A DNA stretch of 64,000 nt from Saprospiraceae bacterium (GTDB taxonomy: Bacteria > Bacteroidota > Bacteroidia > Chitinophagales > Saprospiraceae), in contig JALSGS010000053.1 of assembly GCA_026982695.1 (NCBI GenBank), forward strand, positions 124,001 to 188,000. Reading direction: 5' to 3'. Made by a program: the position numbers and the translations under genes. The notes below the pieces were generated by a model. It was given only the letters and a program-made list of their open reading frames with translations, was not told where the DNA came from and did no database searches. Below, piece by piece: positions 1 to 8,361 of the stretch (positions within the stretch are counted from its first letter, which is position 1; each line of letters starts with the position of its first letter).

Positions 1-1010
1 TGCACATTGGCCAAGTCAATATGGTGTGGTGCTTTGGGCAATTGGCAAAGTACTGCTTTGAGCGTAGCAAAATGGCCTCTTAGTTTTTGCAGCAGCTGTC
101 TGACAGCTCTATCGTCCATTTTTGCGAAGGCAAATGGGTTTAACTTAAATAACTCGCGTAGTAATGGGCGACTCCAGGTGAGATTTGTTTGGGCAAATAG
201 TTGATCGAACAAGTAATTGACAGCATGCCCTAATAGCAAGTGCGGGGAGGCCGACCACGGCAAAAAACGCTGTAGCAAGTACAGCTCAGGAATGGCTCCA
301 CTTGTTTGAAAACAATTGGCTATTGCAGTTACATCGATCAGCCAATCAGGCTCAAGCACGATAAGCCATACGATAGCCTCATCCCGCCGTATTACCTGCA
401 CATTCAATAGGGTGGCTACAACGGGAAAGCCAAAATCTCGGCTGATGAGGCGTACTGTTTGTGCGAAATAGTCTTCTGTTTTGTGATGTGGCTTGAGCGT
501 GTAGCGCCTACCGGTTTCATCTTCAGCTAACAAAGAATCTTGACTGCCATGGTCCAAAAGTACTACGCGCAGCTGATCCAGCTGCTGCTGCTCGGGTAGT
601 TCTCGAGGCAAGGATGGTAACGAAGGCAGTGCACTGCACAATGTCTCGGGCACTGTCAGGCCCGTCATTTGAGCTACGGCTTCACTTAGCGCTCGGGCAC
701 CTATTAACAACTCGCGCTCACGCCATTGGATAGTGGGCGAGTGCAACCACCGATCGTATTTGCGACGAAATTGGTGAACGGCTCTTTCTACTGCATCATT
801 TACAGGTATTAGCTGAAAAGCAAAGGCTACACGAGAAAAAAGCGTATAGAAATGTAGGCCACTATCTTCTGTAATGGTCTGGAAAAACTGGTGTAACAGC
901 GTGCCCAACCAACGCACTCGGGCCTCTGAAGGCAAATGGCTTGCTGCAACCCACTTTTGCAGCTTGCCAAAAAAATAGCGACCAATAATTTCGCTTTTGG
1001 GAGCATCCAC
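1..1010 (-). CDS. Partial CDS: N-terminal ~336 residues of a large protein, possibly a DNA2/NAM7-type helicase
   Basis: An uninterrupted reading frame on the minus strand runs off the left edge, so only the N-terminal part is visible. The first in-frame start after the upstream TGA is a GTG at 1010; there is no in-frame ATG there. An ATG two bases upstream is in another frame and gives only a 61-codon ORF. The protein begins VDAPKSEIIGRYFFGKLQKW and is mostly helical, with FYTLFSRVAFAFQLI near residue 60. The visible end, KAPHHIDLANV, resembles the stretch just before the Walker A region (GPPGTGKT) of large Bacteroidota DNA2/NAM7-like superfamily 1 helicases. That assignment is from memory; the ATPase motifs would lie outside the window. 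The open frame itself is well supported, the function only tentative. Confidence 0.7.
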   Translation of the reverse strand, partial: MDAPKSEIIGRYFFGKLQKWVAASHLPSEARVRWLGTLLHQFFQTITEDSGLHFYTLFSRVAFAFQLIPVNDAVERAVHQFRRKYDRWLHSPTIQWRERELLIGARALSEAVAQMTGLTVPETLCSALPSLPSLPRELPEQQQLDQLRVVLLDHGSQDSLLAEDETGRRYTLKPHHKTEDYFAQTVRLISRDFGFPVVATLLNVQVIRRDEAIVWLIVLEPDWLIDVTAIANCFQTSGAIPELYLLQRFLPWSASPHLLLGHAVNYLFDQLFAQTNLTWSRPLLRELFKLNPFAFAKMDDRAVRQLLQKLRGHFATLKAVLCQLPKAPHHIDLANV

Positions 1011-1046
1011 ATGTTTTACTTTTTTATACGCGGATCTCCATCGGCT

Positions 1047-2201
1047 TCACGCCTGCTCGCCGCGCAATATCTGACGGGAAATCACGAGTTTCTGAATCTC
1101 GGAAGTGCCTTCACCTATGGTGCAGAGTTTGGCATCCCGATAGTGCTTTTCGACGGGAAAGTCTTTCGTGTAGCCATAGCCACCAAAGATTTGCACGGCC
1201 TCATTGGCTACTTGCACGGCAATTTCCGAGGCGTAGAGTTTGGCCATGGCAGAAATCGTCGTAGTGCGTTGGCCGGCATCTTTCTTGGCGCCGGCTTTGC
1301 GCGTGAGCAATTCAGCAGCCTGAATTTTAGTAGCCATATCGGCCAACTTGAACGAAATTGCTTGAAAATTGGCAATAGGCTGGCCAAACTGGTGGCGCTC
1401 TTTGGCGTAAGCCACCGAGGCTTCATAAGCGCCTTTAGCAATGCCCAAAGCCAAAGCAGCGATGGAGATGCGCCCACCATCCAGAATCTTCATGGCTTGG
1501 ATAAAGCCTTCACCTGCCTGGCCCAGTACCTGATTTTTGGGGATGCGGCAATCGTCGAAGATCATCTCTGCTGTCTCGGAAGCACGCATACCCAGTTTAT
1601 TTTCCTTTTTTCCAGCAGTAAACCCAGGTGTACCCCGCTCGACGATAAAAGCCGTCATGCCGTGTTTGTCGAGCAGCTCGCCTGTGCGCGCAATAACTAC
1701 TGCTACATGGCCCGATTTGCCGTGCGTGATAAAGTTTTTCGTGCCGTTGAGTACGTACTCGTCACCATCTGCTACGGCCACGCACTTCATACGCGCCGCA
1801 TCACTGCCCGTGTTGGGTTCGGTCAGGCCCCAAGCACCTATCCACTCACCACTGGCCAGTTTGGGCAAATAACGTTGTTTTTGTGCCTCTGTACCAAATT
1901 GCAGGATGTGGTTGGTACAAAGCGAATTGTGTGCAGCCACTGAAAGGCCTATGGAGCCACACACTTTAGCTATTTCTTCTATAATGGTAATATACTCTTG
2001 ATAGCCCAAGCCGGCACCACCGTATACCTCAGGCACCAATACGCCCATAAATCCATAGGCACCCATCTGATGAAAAAGATCGATGGGGAAGTGCTGACTT
2101 TCGTCCCACTCCATTACGTGAGGTCGAATGTATTTCTCGGCAAAATCACGCGCACTGTCCCGTATCATTGTCAAGTTGTCCAGCTGTTCGATGCTGATCA
2201 T
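1047..2201 (-). CDS. Acyl-CoA dehydrogenase
   Basis: FAD-dependent flavoenzyme that makes the alpha,beta double bond in an acyl-CoA in fatty-acid or branched-chain amino-acid degradation. It has 384 residues from the ATG at 2201, the usual family length; the frame is open 23 codons further up but that part looks non-coding. Family signature 1 is at about 123-135 ([13 protein letters not shown]). The C-terminal block contains [20 protein letters not shown] and then IGEGTSEIQ, whose Glu at about 364 is at the position of the catalytic base in MCAD/SCAD enzymes. Chain-length preference cannot be read from sequence. No electron-transfer flavoprotein genes are adjacent. A 36-bp gap separates it from the divergent-oriented start of the partial gene to its left, which is on the same strand and downstream. 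Confidence 0.93.
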   Translation of the reverse strand: MISIEQLDNLTMIRDSARDFAEKYIRPHVMEWDESQHFPIDLFHQMGAYGFMGVLVPEVYGGAGLGYQEYITIIEEIAKVCGSIGLSVAAHNSLCTNHILQFGTEAQKQRYLPKLASGEWIGAWGLTEPNTGSDAARMKCVAVADGDEYVLNGTKNFITHGKSGHVAVVIARTGELLDKHGMTAFIVERGTPGFTAGKKENKLGMRASETAEMIFDDCRIPKNQVLGQAGEGFIQAMKILDGGRISIAALALGIAKGAYEASVAYAKERHQFGQPIANFQAISFKLADMATKIQAAELLTRKAGAKKDAGQRTTTISAMAKLYASEIAVQVANEAVQIFGGYGYTKDFPVEKHYRDAKLCTIGEGTSEIQKLVISRQILRGEQA

Positions 2202-2315
2202 GCAAATAAAGTTTTTCGGATTGAAGAATCTGGCCCTTATGGCGCGGTGAAGATAAGGCCTCAACAGCAACTTATCGAGTCATGGCACACTTTTGCGCCA
2301 GCTGTTTGCAGAGGA

Positions 2316-3440
2316 TCACAAGCCCAGTAAATGGGCAATTTTGTGCTGCAGTGCTGTATTGTCATAAATGCCACCAAACTGCTCGGCACCGGGCCCATAG
2401 GCAAATACAGGTACCATCGTGGCAGTATGGCTGTTGGTGGAAAAGGCTTCTGCAATGCGGCGTTTGCGCGAAGGAGGTGGTATCGACATGCCTCCCGTTT
2501 CGTGATCTGCTGTAACGATGACTAAAGTATGCCCATCGGCTTGGGCAAAAGCCAAAGCGGCCCCAATTGCGCGATCTAAATCTTGTATTTCCCGAAGGAT
2601 AAAATGCAAGTCATTGGCATGTCCTCCCCAATCGATTTGCGAGCCCTCAACCATTAGCATAAAACCCCTATCGCCTGCACAACGCGCCAAAAACCGAGCA
2701 CCCAAACTGACGGCTGATGCCAAATAACTGCGTCCTAGCTCAGCAGCAGACGGATGATTGCGAGCAGCAAACCATGCAAACCTGTGTGCCTTACGCATAA
2801 GTGCCCAGGAAAGCCCGCCATCTTCGTAGGTGCATACCTTGACGCCTTGATGGCGCAAGCTGTCTTTGAGGTTCTGCCCATCTTCTCGCTCAGTAAAATA
2901 CTGCAAGCCACCACCCACCAGAAAGTCCACACCTGAATGCACGATGTCTTTGGCTATGGCATAATAGCGCGTGCGATGAGGCTGGTGTGCCAGAAAAGCT
3001 GCTGGTGTGGCATGGGTCAGCGCCGCCGTAGCGATTACTCCTGTACAACTGCCCCGCTGCTCCAGCAGCTCAAACAAATTGGTACAGGCTCGACCCAAGC
3101 TATCCATACCTATGGCATTGTTGTAGGTTTTGCAACCACAGGCAAAGGCTGTCGCGCCTGCAGCCGAATCGGTAATGAGGTTGTCAGCGGCATGAGTTTT
3201 TATAAATCCCACTACTGGCATGGATTCCCAATGCATGGACCGCTTTTGGCTATAGGCTGCAGCACTCAGCTGCGCCAACCCCATACCATCACCAATGATG
3301 AGAATTACGTTTCGCGGCGAATCGCGCCATGGCCCCATAGGGCGAGAAGCAGCTTGGTAGCACGATAACCCCACTATCAGTAAGGCACACCAAACTGCAA
3401 AGCGATTCCAACAAACGTGCAGCTTCAAAAAACACTTCAT
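2316..3440 (-). CDS. Alkaline phosphatase, lipoprotein
   Basis: Secreted metal-dependent phosphomonoesterase of the PhoA-type alkaline phosphatase family (374 residues). All core motifs are present: NVILIIGDGMG with the first metal-binding Asp at 51, ITDSAAGATA with the nucleophile Ser at 92, VEGSQIDWGGHAND, and VTADHETGG near the C terminus. The N terminus has a hydrophobic segment ending in LIVGLSC, a plausible lipobox with Cys27, so the enzyme is probably anchored to a membrane facing the periplasm or surface. The ATG at 3440 was chosen because it places the signal peptide correctly; the frame stays open up to 3614 but that stretch has no signal sequence. It diverges from the gene at 3613. 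Phosphate acquisition is the likely role, although no Pho-type regulator is nearby. Confidence 0.92.
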   Translation of the reverse strand: MKCFLKLHVCWNRFAVWCALLIVGLSCYQAASRPMGPWRDSPRNVILIIGDGMGLAQLSAAAYSQKRSMHWESMPVVGFIKTHAADNLITDSAAGATAFACGCKTYNNAIGMDSLGRACTNLFELLEQRGSCTGVIATAALTHATPAAFLAHQPHRTRYYAIAKDIVHSGVDFLVGGGLQYFTEREDGQNLKDSLRHQGVKVCTYEDGGLSWALMRKAHRFAWFAARNHPSAAELGRSYLASAVSLGARFLARCAGDRGFMLMVEGSQIDWGGHANDLHFILREIQDLDRAIGAALAFAQADGHTLVIVTADHETGGMSIPPPSRKRRIAEAFSTNSHTATMVPVFAYGPGAEQFGGIYDNTALQHKIAHLLGL

Positions 3441-3612
3441 ATGCTTCAAAACAGTTGCTATAGCTACGTGTTGAATTTGGCAGCTGTTTTTTAGTCCACA
3501 TAGGCTAATACTCAGCCCCTTCTTTTCGGCGGAAAATTGCCACCTTTCATCCAACAAATGTGTTCCACTAATAGACAAAGAGTTCAATTTTGCCATTGAA
3601 AGTAAAAACAGC

Positions 3613-4647
3613 ATGAAAACACCGACCCTTTATCACATTCTAATTGCCTTTTTCTTGGGGTGGTGGACCCCAGCAGGAAGTGCCCAGCCCTTGCCCAGCC
3701 TCATGGAAGAGCTACAAAAGGCGCAAAGATGGAAAGTGTCGATCCGTGCCAACTTCACCCAACTGATGCAAGATACTCAGCAAAGTGATTGGCTACCCGC
3801 TATCCTCAAATTTGAAGGCCGTCGCTGGGAGCACCCCATCCAAGCCAAGATCAGGTTGCGCGGTCGATTTAGACGCATGAATTGCGACTTCCCCCCCATC
3901 AAAATCAAAATTCCCAAAGCACAATTGGCTTCTTTGGGCCTTCAGCCCCAGTTTAACGACTTCAAACTCGTGACGCATTGCCTCTTTAGCCCATTTATGG
4001 GCAACACCCTAGTATTGCGCGAGTACATGGCCTACAAGCTGTATCAAGCACTTACACCGAAAAGCTTCCGCGTCCAGCTATTGCGCATCACGTACATCGA
4101 CACGGGTAATGGCGACAAAAAAACCAAACGCTACGGGTTTCTCATCGAAGACAAAGATGAGTTGGCTGCTCGCTTGCACAGCACCAAAGTGGACACACCC
4201 TTTGGCATTGATCTGGAGCAAATTGACCCACAACAGCTACACCTAATGGTACTCTTTCAATTGCTGATTGGAAATTACGACTGGGATCTGAATATGGGGC
4301 GCAACATTGCGTTTTTCTACAGCGAAGCGTGTGGTTGCTATGTTCCCGTTCCCTATGATTTTGACTTTTCGGACTTAGTTCATGCCCCCTACCGCAATCC
4401 TCCTCATGGTACGACGGATGCAATCCTCTCTCAATTGAAACTTCAGGATATATACAAGAGCCAAATGGCGAGCTATTTGCTGGCTAAAAGGGAAAAACTC
4501 CTTGCCCTTGTTGCCGCTCAACGATACTTACCCGAGTCTGAAAAGGAGTTTTTGATGGATTTTTTACAACACTCCATTAATCAGCTAGAAAAAAATTTCA
4601 TTTTTCCGAAAATAAGAAAACAAAAAGCAGTTGAAATTGTGGAATAA
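3613..4647 (+). CDS. Secreted protein with CotH-like (atypical kinase fold) features
   Basis: The 344-residue protein starts with a signal peptide (hydrophobic 8-18, then AGSAQ, predicted cleavage near 24). The body has charged beta-rich segments such as IQAKIRLRGRFRRMN (about 76-90), then LREYMAYKLYQAL (135-147) and YGFLIEDKDELAARL (174-188). Two acidic motifs follow: IGNYDWDLNMGRNI (219-232) and PVPYDFDFSDLV (245-256). The order 'LRGxxR, YGxxxxEDxD, NxDWDxN, DxDxS/D' recalls CotH-type secreted protein kinases, where the Asp residues bind metal and ATP. This is a recalled resemblance, not a confirmed match. A clear intrinsic terminator follows at 4714-4739, so it is probably monocistronic. 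Confidence 0.75.
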   Translation: MKTPTLYHILIAFFLGWWTPAGSAQPLPSLMEELQKAQRWKVSIRANFTQLMQDTQQSDWLPAILKFEGRRWEHPIQAKIRLRGRFRRMNCDFPPIKIKIPKAQLASLGLQPQFNDFKLVTHCLFSPFMGNTLVLREYMAYKLYQALTPKSFRVQLLRITYIDTGNGDKKTKRYGFLIEDKDELAARLHSTKVDTPFGIDLEQIDPQQLHLMVLFQLLIGNYDWDLNMGRNIAFFYSEACGCYVPVPYDFDFSDLVHAPYRNPPHGTTDAILSQLKLQDIYKSQMASYLLAKREKLLALVAAQRYLPESEKEFLMDFLQHSINQLEKNFIFPKIRKQKAVEIVE

Positions 4648-4713
4648 ATGAGAAAGATGCATCGTTTATTGGCAATCACAACCATTGATAGTTTCATACA
4701 CATCCAATTTTGG

Positions 4714-4739
4714 CCTGGGCATAATGCCCAGGTTTTTTT
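4714..4739 (+). terminator. Rho-independent terminator after the CotH-like gene
   Basis: CCTGGGCA / TGCCCAGG form a perfect 8-bp stem around a TAA loop, directly followed by seven T. It lies 66 bp after the stop codon of the gene ending at 4647. Confidence 0.9.
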
Positions 4740-4786
4740 GTTTATAGCGAAATATTTTCTTTGCACACATGGATGGGAAACGATCA

Positions 4787-5326
4787 ATGCGCAAGCCACT
4801 CTATTTCGTAGCGACCTTGCCCCCCTACATGATTCGGCAAGAAGTAAGTGCCATGAAAAAAGAGATTGCCACGCGCTGGGGGCCTAAACACGCACTCAAA
4901 TCGCCACCTCACATCACCTTAGTACCACCTTTTCGTTGGCCCGAAGCCAAAGAAGAGCAATTGAAAAATGTGCTCTTTCAATTTGCCAAGCACAATCATG
5001 GTTTCCACGTCGTACTTGAAGATTTCGGTCGTTTCGGCCAGAGAGTCATCTTTGTGCACATACGCCACAACGCCGCGTTGGCTCGCCTCCACTACGATTT
5101 GTGCGCTCACTTGGATCACACTATTGGGCTACACTGCCCCAGCCACCATCCCTTTCGGCCCCACATGACTATTGCCCATCGCGATTTGACCCGCGACCTC
5201 TTCCCGAAAGTATGGCAAACATTTGCCGAAAGGCGCTACCAAAGGCATTATACGGCCTCACATCTCAGTCTACTCAAACACAATGGCCGCCATTGGGAAA
5301 TAGTGGCCGAATATCCTCTGGGCTGA
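4787..5326 (+). CDS. 2H phosphoesterase superfamily protein (2'-5' RNA ligase / cyclic phosphodiesterase-like)
   Basis: A 179-residue protein beginning MRKPLYFVATLPP, typical of LigT-like 2H proteins, which hydrolyse or make 2',5'- or 2',3'-cyclic phosphate bonds in RNA-type substrates. The two catalytic HxT motifs are HITL (42-45) and HMTI (126-129), about 80 residues apart as the fold requires. Another in-frame ATG lies six codons upstream at 4769 and could be the true start. The spacing to the preceding terminator suggests an independent transcript. The natural substrate is unknown. The hairpin at 5368-5388 may end the transcript. Confidence 0.85.
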   Translation: MRKPLYFVATLPPYMIRQEVSAMKKEIATRWGPKHALKSPPHITLVPPFRWPEAKEEQLKNVLFQFAKHNHGFHVVLEDFGRFGQRVIFVHIRHNAALARLHYDLCAHLDHTIGLHCPSHHPFRPHMTIAHRDLTRDLFPKVWQTFAERRYQRHYTASHLSLLKHNGRHWEIVAEYPLG

Positions 5327-5525
5327 CCTCCTTGGCAAGTACCCTACCCTTTCACTTTGAAAATGCCACCTTTTCATTTTGAAAAGGTAACCCCTTCCTT
5401 ACACCCGATAATCAGCGTCGAGAAATATTTTAATACACTCATTTTCAAAAACATACAAAAAACACTGAGACATATTGGCATACTCGGTACAGCTTTAGCC
5501 ATAAGGATAGGCAAATAAGCAAAAG
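5327..5525. other. Intergenic region before the ECF sigma factor
   Basis: No gene is seen. It holds a perfect 9-bp hairpin (ACCTTTTCA / TGAAAAGGT with a TTT loop, 5368-5388) that lacks a T tract. A related direct repeat precedes it (TTTCACTTTGAAAA, then TTTTCATTTTGAAAA). No TAnnTTTG box is evident, which would fit use of an alternative sigma factor, but this is only inference. Confidence 0.5.
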
Positions 5526-5657
5526 ATGTGGCAAGTGTGGTTATTCGTGGGGCTTTTTATTCTACTGACTCTGGCTGCATGGCTCATTACACTTGCCGAA
5601 CGGCGAGGCGAAAACAAACAATCATCAATCAAAAACGGGAACCATGACCGCACTTGA
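5526..5657 (+). CDS. Putative 43-residue single-pass membrane protein
   Basis: A short ORF starts at ATG 5526 and ends with TGA at 5655-5657, overlapping the start of the ECF sigma gene (ATG 5644) by 14 nt in a different frame. Its product begins MWQVWLFVGLFILLTLAAWL, a strong transmembrane helix at about residues 3-22, followed by a charged soluble tail (ERRGENKQSS...). The overlap suggests translational coupling. It is too small to be a classical anti-sigma factor, yet the membrane topology next to an ECF sigma is suggestive. I do not recognise a family; codon-level conservation would decide whether it is real. Confidence 0.45.
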   Translation: MWQVWLFVGLFILLTLAAWLITLAERRGENKQSSIKNGNHDRT

Positions 5658-6165
5658 ATTCAATCGGTACTTCACAGAAATGGAACACCAACTTTTGCCC
5701 TTTGCACTGCGCATGACCAAAAATGTGGAGGACGCCCGTGATCTATTGCAAGAAACAGCCATGCGAGCGTGGTTTCACAAAGACAAATTTGAAGTAGGTA
5801 CCAATTTCAAAGCTTGGGCAACTACCATCATGCGCAATACCTTTATCAATATGTACCGCAAGAAGCGCAATCGCGCTACCAGTGCTGAACCATCTGATAG
5901 CCACATTTTCATCAACGAGCGTCACGCTACCGAAAACGAGGCCCACAGTCGCATCATGATGGCCGAACTCGATCAGATCATCGATGAAATTGGCTCCACC
6001 TATAGTGTTCCCTTCATGATGTACTACAAAGGATTCAAATATGAAGAAATCGCTGCACAGCTCGATATTCCCATTGGTACAGTAAAAAGCCGCATATTCA
6101 CTGCACGACAAAAGCTACGCGAAGCCATACTAAAACGTTTTCCAGAAATGCAATGTAGTGAGTAA
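5644..6165 (+). CDS. ECF-family RNA polymerase sigma factor
   Basis: An alternative sigma factor of 173 residues from ATG 5644. Region 2 lies at about 10-75 (QLLPFALRMTKNVEDARDLL ... FKAWATTIMRNTFINMYRK), matching the sigma70 region 2 core-binding and -10 recognition helices. Region 4 is at about 115-170 (PFMMYYKGFKYEEIAAQLDI, then GTVKSRIFTARQKL), a helix-turn-helix for -35 recognition. The frame is open upstream to a TTG at 5593, but the ATG gives a standard length. No anti-sigma gene of ordinary size is adjacent; the only candidate partner is the 43-codon membrane ORF just upstream. A terminator follows at 6225-6259. Confidence 0.93.
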   Translation: MTALEFNRYFTEMEHQLLPFALRMTKNVEDARDLLQETAMRAWFHKDKFEVGTNFKAWATTIMRNTFINMYRKKRNRATSAEPSDSHIFINERHATENEAHSRIMMAELDQIIDEIGSTYSVPFMMYYKGFKYEEIAAQLDIPIGTVKSRIFTARQKLREAILKRFPEMQCSE

Positions 6166-6224
6166 TTAGCTCATTAGCTACTCACATGGTCATACACAAT
6201 AGCACACGACACAATACCTTCAGT

Positions 6225-6259
6225 AAGTTTCTGTCGGCACTATCGGCAGAAACTTTTTT
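6225..6259 (+). terminator. Rho-independent terminator after the ECF sigma gene
   Basis: AAGTTTCTGTCG (6225-6236) pairs with CGGCAGAAACTT (6244-6255), 12 bp with one T-G wobble and a 7-nt loop. It runs into TTTTTT. Confidence 0.9.
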
Positions 6260-6290
6260 CTTTGAGTTATAGGCCGAACACAAGACGAGT

Positions 6291-8222
6291 ATGACACGCA
6301 GGACACAATGGGACGAAATCGCTGCTGCAATCGATCGCCACTTAAAGCAAGGCTTGAGCTTCTTAACTCAAGTATTTCAGGATGTGTGGGAAGAGTTTGG
6401 GGCGCCATTAACTTACGTAAAGACTAAAATCCGCGTAGCGCTATTGTTACTTTTTGGCGCCATCGCTTTATTAGGTGGTGTAGGTTCTTGGGCATTGCAC
6501 AGCATCTCGGAGCATGCCGTGCAGATGATGGAGGAAAACTACCAATCGATGGCCTATACCAGAGAAATGTCGATGGCACTTACGGAAATGGTACAGGTCA
6601 TCGCTTTGCAGCAAAGTACGTCTTCGTTTAGGCGCGTCAACCTGCGCAAGGCCTTCGATCGCTTTGAGCGATACCTGGAGTTGCTCAAAAGCCACATCGA
6701 CGAGCCTTCTCAGTTTGAGTTGCTCGATCAAGTAACTTCGGGCTATGAAATGCTCAAAGCCAACCTCAAGCAGTTGCAGAACACCCGTGAGTTAAGCCCT
6801 CAAGTGTACATTCAACTACTCAACTTGCAGAGCTTGCTCGAGTCGGTATATCGATTACACGAGGTAGAAATCAAGCACAAATCTACAGAGGTGAAACGCA
6901 CTGCCGATCAAGTGTCGCTTTTCATGATCATGCTCGGCATTGTGTTCTTCATCTTTGCACTACTGGCCATGTACTATTTTCCGCTCTACATCACGCGGCC
7001 AATTGCCGAGTTGCATCACGGCATCAAGCAAGTAGCCGCCAAAAACTATAGCGAGCGCCTCGACCTGCCTCAGCACGACGAGTTTGGCATGTTAGCCAGA
7101 GCCTTCAACGAAATGGCAGCTCGCTTAGAACACTACGAAAAACTCAACTACGAGCAACTCTTAGCTGAGAAAAGACGTATAGAGACGCTCATCAACGAAA
7201 CACGCGATGCCATCTTCGGCTTGGACAATGACGGCACTATCCTGTTTGCCAACAAGGCAGCCCGTCATCTATTGGGAGCCGAGTCGAGCCAACAGCTCGA
7301 AGGGGCCCACCCGCGTCAGCTCAAGGAGCAGTTCCCTTTATCCGAAAGGATATTTCACGAGCTGCTCCAAGGTCCTATTACAGAACACACCACCTTTCCC
7401 ACTATTGCCATCGACCACTCACATCAAGAACTATTTTACACCAAAGACATACTAGTAGTACACAGTGAAAACGATGCATCTAAGCCACCCATTGGCTACA
7501 TCCTCGTACTAAAAAACGTCACTGAGCTCAAGCAACAAGACTTGGCAAAAACCAGATTCATGGCCACACTCTCTCACGAGCTCAAAACGCCTATTTCTGC
7601 TATTGGCATGTCATTGCGGCTGTTGCAAGACCCGCGCGTTGGCCAGCTGAACCACGAGCAAGAAGAGTTGCTCCAAACAATCGGCCAAAATGCTACGCGG
7701 CTACTCCAAATGATCAACGAAGTGTTGGATATCTCGCGCATTGAAACGGGCAAATTGATCTATGAAATTGAAACAGCTGCCCCCTGCAGATTGGCTCAAC
7801 AAGCGATCAACCAAATCGCCACATTTGCACACGACAAACGCTTGCAAGTGCTGCTCGACTGTGCCGAGGCCATTCCTATGGTACAGGCCGACGCAAAAAA
7901 AACCATTGCGATACTGACCAATCTGCTCACCAACGCCATCCGATATGCGCCTGAAAAAAGTACCATCCGAGTAAAAGTCTATGCTCCTAAGCTCCAGGAA
8001 ATAGCCTTCGCCGTCATTGATCAAGGTCCTGGCATTGCTGCCGAAGAGTTGCCACGCCTCTTCGGCCGTTACGAACGACGCGCTGGCGACCAAACCAAGG
8101 GCACAGGCCTTGGTTTAGCCATATCGAAAGAATTTGCAGAAGGACAAAATGGAAGAATTGAAGTCCACAGCACGCCTGGCCAAGGCAGTACTTTCATCCT
8201 AATTCTGCCTGCCGCCTCCTAA
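6291..8222 (+). CDS. Membrane sensor histidine kinase (HAMP-PAS-HisKA-HATPase)
   Basis: A 643-residue two-component sensor. A cytoplasmic N-terminal stretch is followed by TM1 (about 48-68), a periplasmic helical region (70-207), TM2 (208-235), HAMP (about 231-283, ITRPIAELHHGI), a PAS domain (about 296-412) and HisKA with His429 in FMATLSHELKTPIS. The ATPase domain shows the N box LTNLLTNAIRYAPE, the G1 box VIDQGPGI and the G2 box KGTGLGLAI. The layout resembles KinB-type kinases. No response regulator is adjacent; the nearest are the LytTR regulator at 12953 and the NtrC-type regulator at 17389, both on the other strand. Its partner is therefore unknown. Confidence 0.94.
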   Translation: MTRRTQWDEIAAAIDRHLKQGLSFLTQVFQDVWEEFGAPLTYVKTKIRVALLLLFGAIALLGGVGSWALHSISEHAVQMMEENYQSMAYTREMSMALTEMVQVIALQQSTSSFRRVNLRKAFDRFERYLELLKSHIDEPSQFELLDQVTSGYEMLKANLKQLQNTRELSPQVYIQLLNLQSLLESVYRLHEVEIKHKSTEVKRTADQVSLFMIMLGIVFFIFALLAMYYFPLYITRPIAELHHGIKQVAAKNYSERLDLPQHDEFGMLARAFNEMAARLEHYEKLNYEQLLAEKRRIETLINETRDAIFGLDNDGTILFANKAARHLLGAESSQQLEGAHPRQLKEQFPLSERIFHELLQGPITEHTTFPTIAIDHSHQELFYTKDILVVHSENDASKPPIGYILVLKNVTELKQQDLAKTRFMATLSHELKTPISAIGMSLRLLQDPRVGQLNHEQEELLQTIGQNATRLLQMINEVLDISRIETGKLIYEIETAAPCRLAQQAINQIATFAHDKRLQVLLDCAEAIPMVQADAKKTIAILTNLLTNAIRYAPEKSTIRVKVYAPKLQEIAFAVIDQGPGIAAEELPRLFGRYERRAGDQTKGTGLGLAISKEFAEGQNGRIEVHSTPGQGSTFILILPAAS

Positions 8223-8254
8223 GATGCCTTTTGTAAAGGTGTCTTAATAAATGA

Positions 8255-8290
8255 TTAGGGTGCCACGCTCCATATGGCACAGCACCCTAA
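8255..8290. repeat. Inverted repeat between convergent genes
   Basis: TTAGGGTGC (8255-8263) and GCACCCTAA (8282-8290) are perfect 9-bp inverted copies. An overlapping, mutually exclusive 6-bp hairpin GTGCCA / TGGCAC (8260-8265 with 8275-8280) lies inside. It sits between the ends of the kinase (+) and thioredoxin (-) genes and may act as a two-way terminator, although T tracts are lacking. Confidence 0.55.
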
Positions 8291-8361
8291 TGGCAATGGC
8301 TAGCTTCCACACAATTCACCGTTGCATCGCTATTCACGCTTTCTCTTTATCCCTTTATCCC

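Noticed and set aside
936-1943. 335-codon open frame on the plus strand
   Set aside because: It lies opposite a clear acyl-CoA dehydrogenase with all motifs, and its own product has no protein-like pattern.
4648-4887. 79-codon plus-strand ORF starting right after the CotH-like gene
   Set aside because: It runs through a perfect terminator and into the 2H phosphoesterase gene in another frame.
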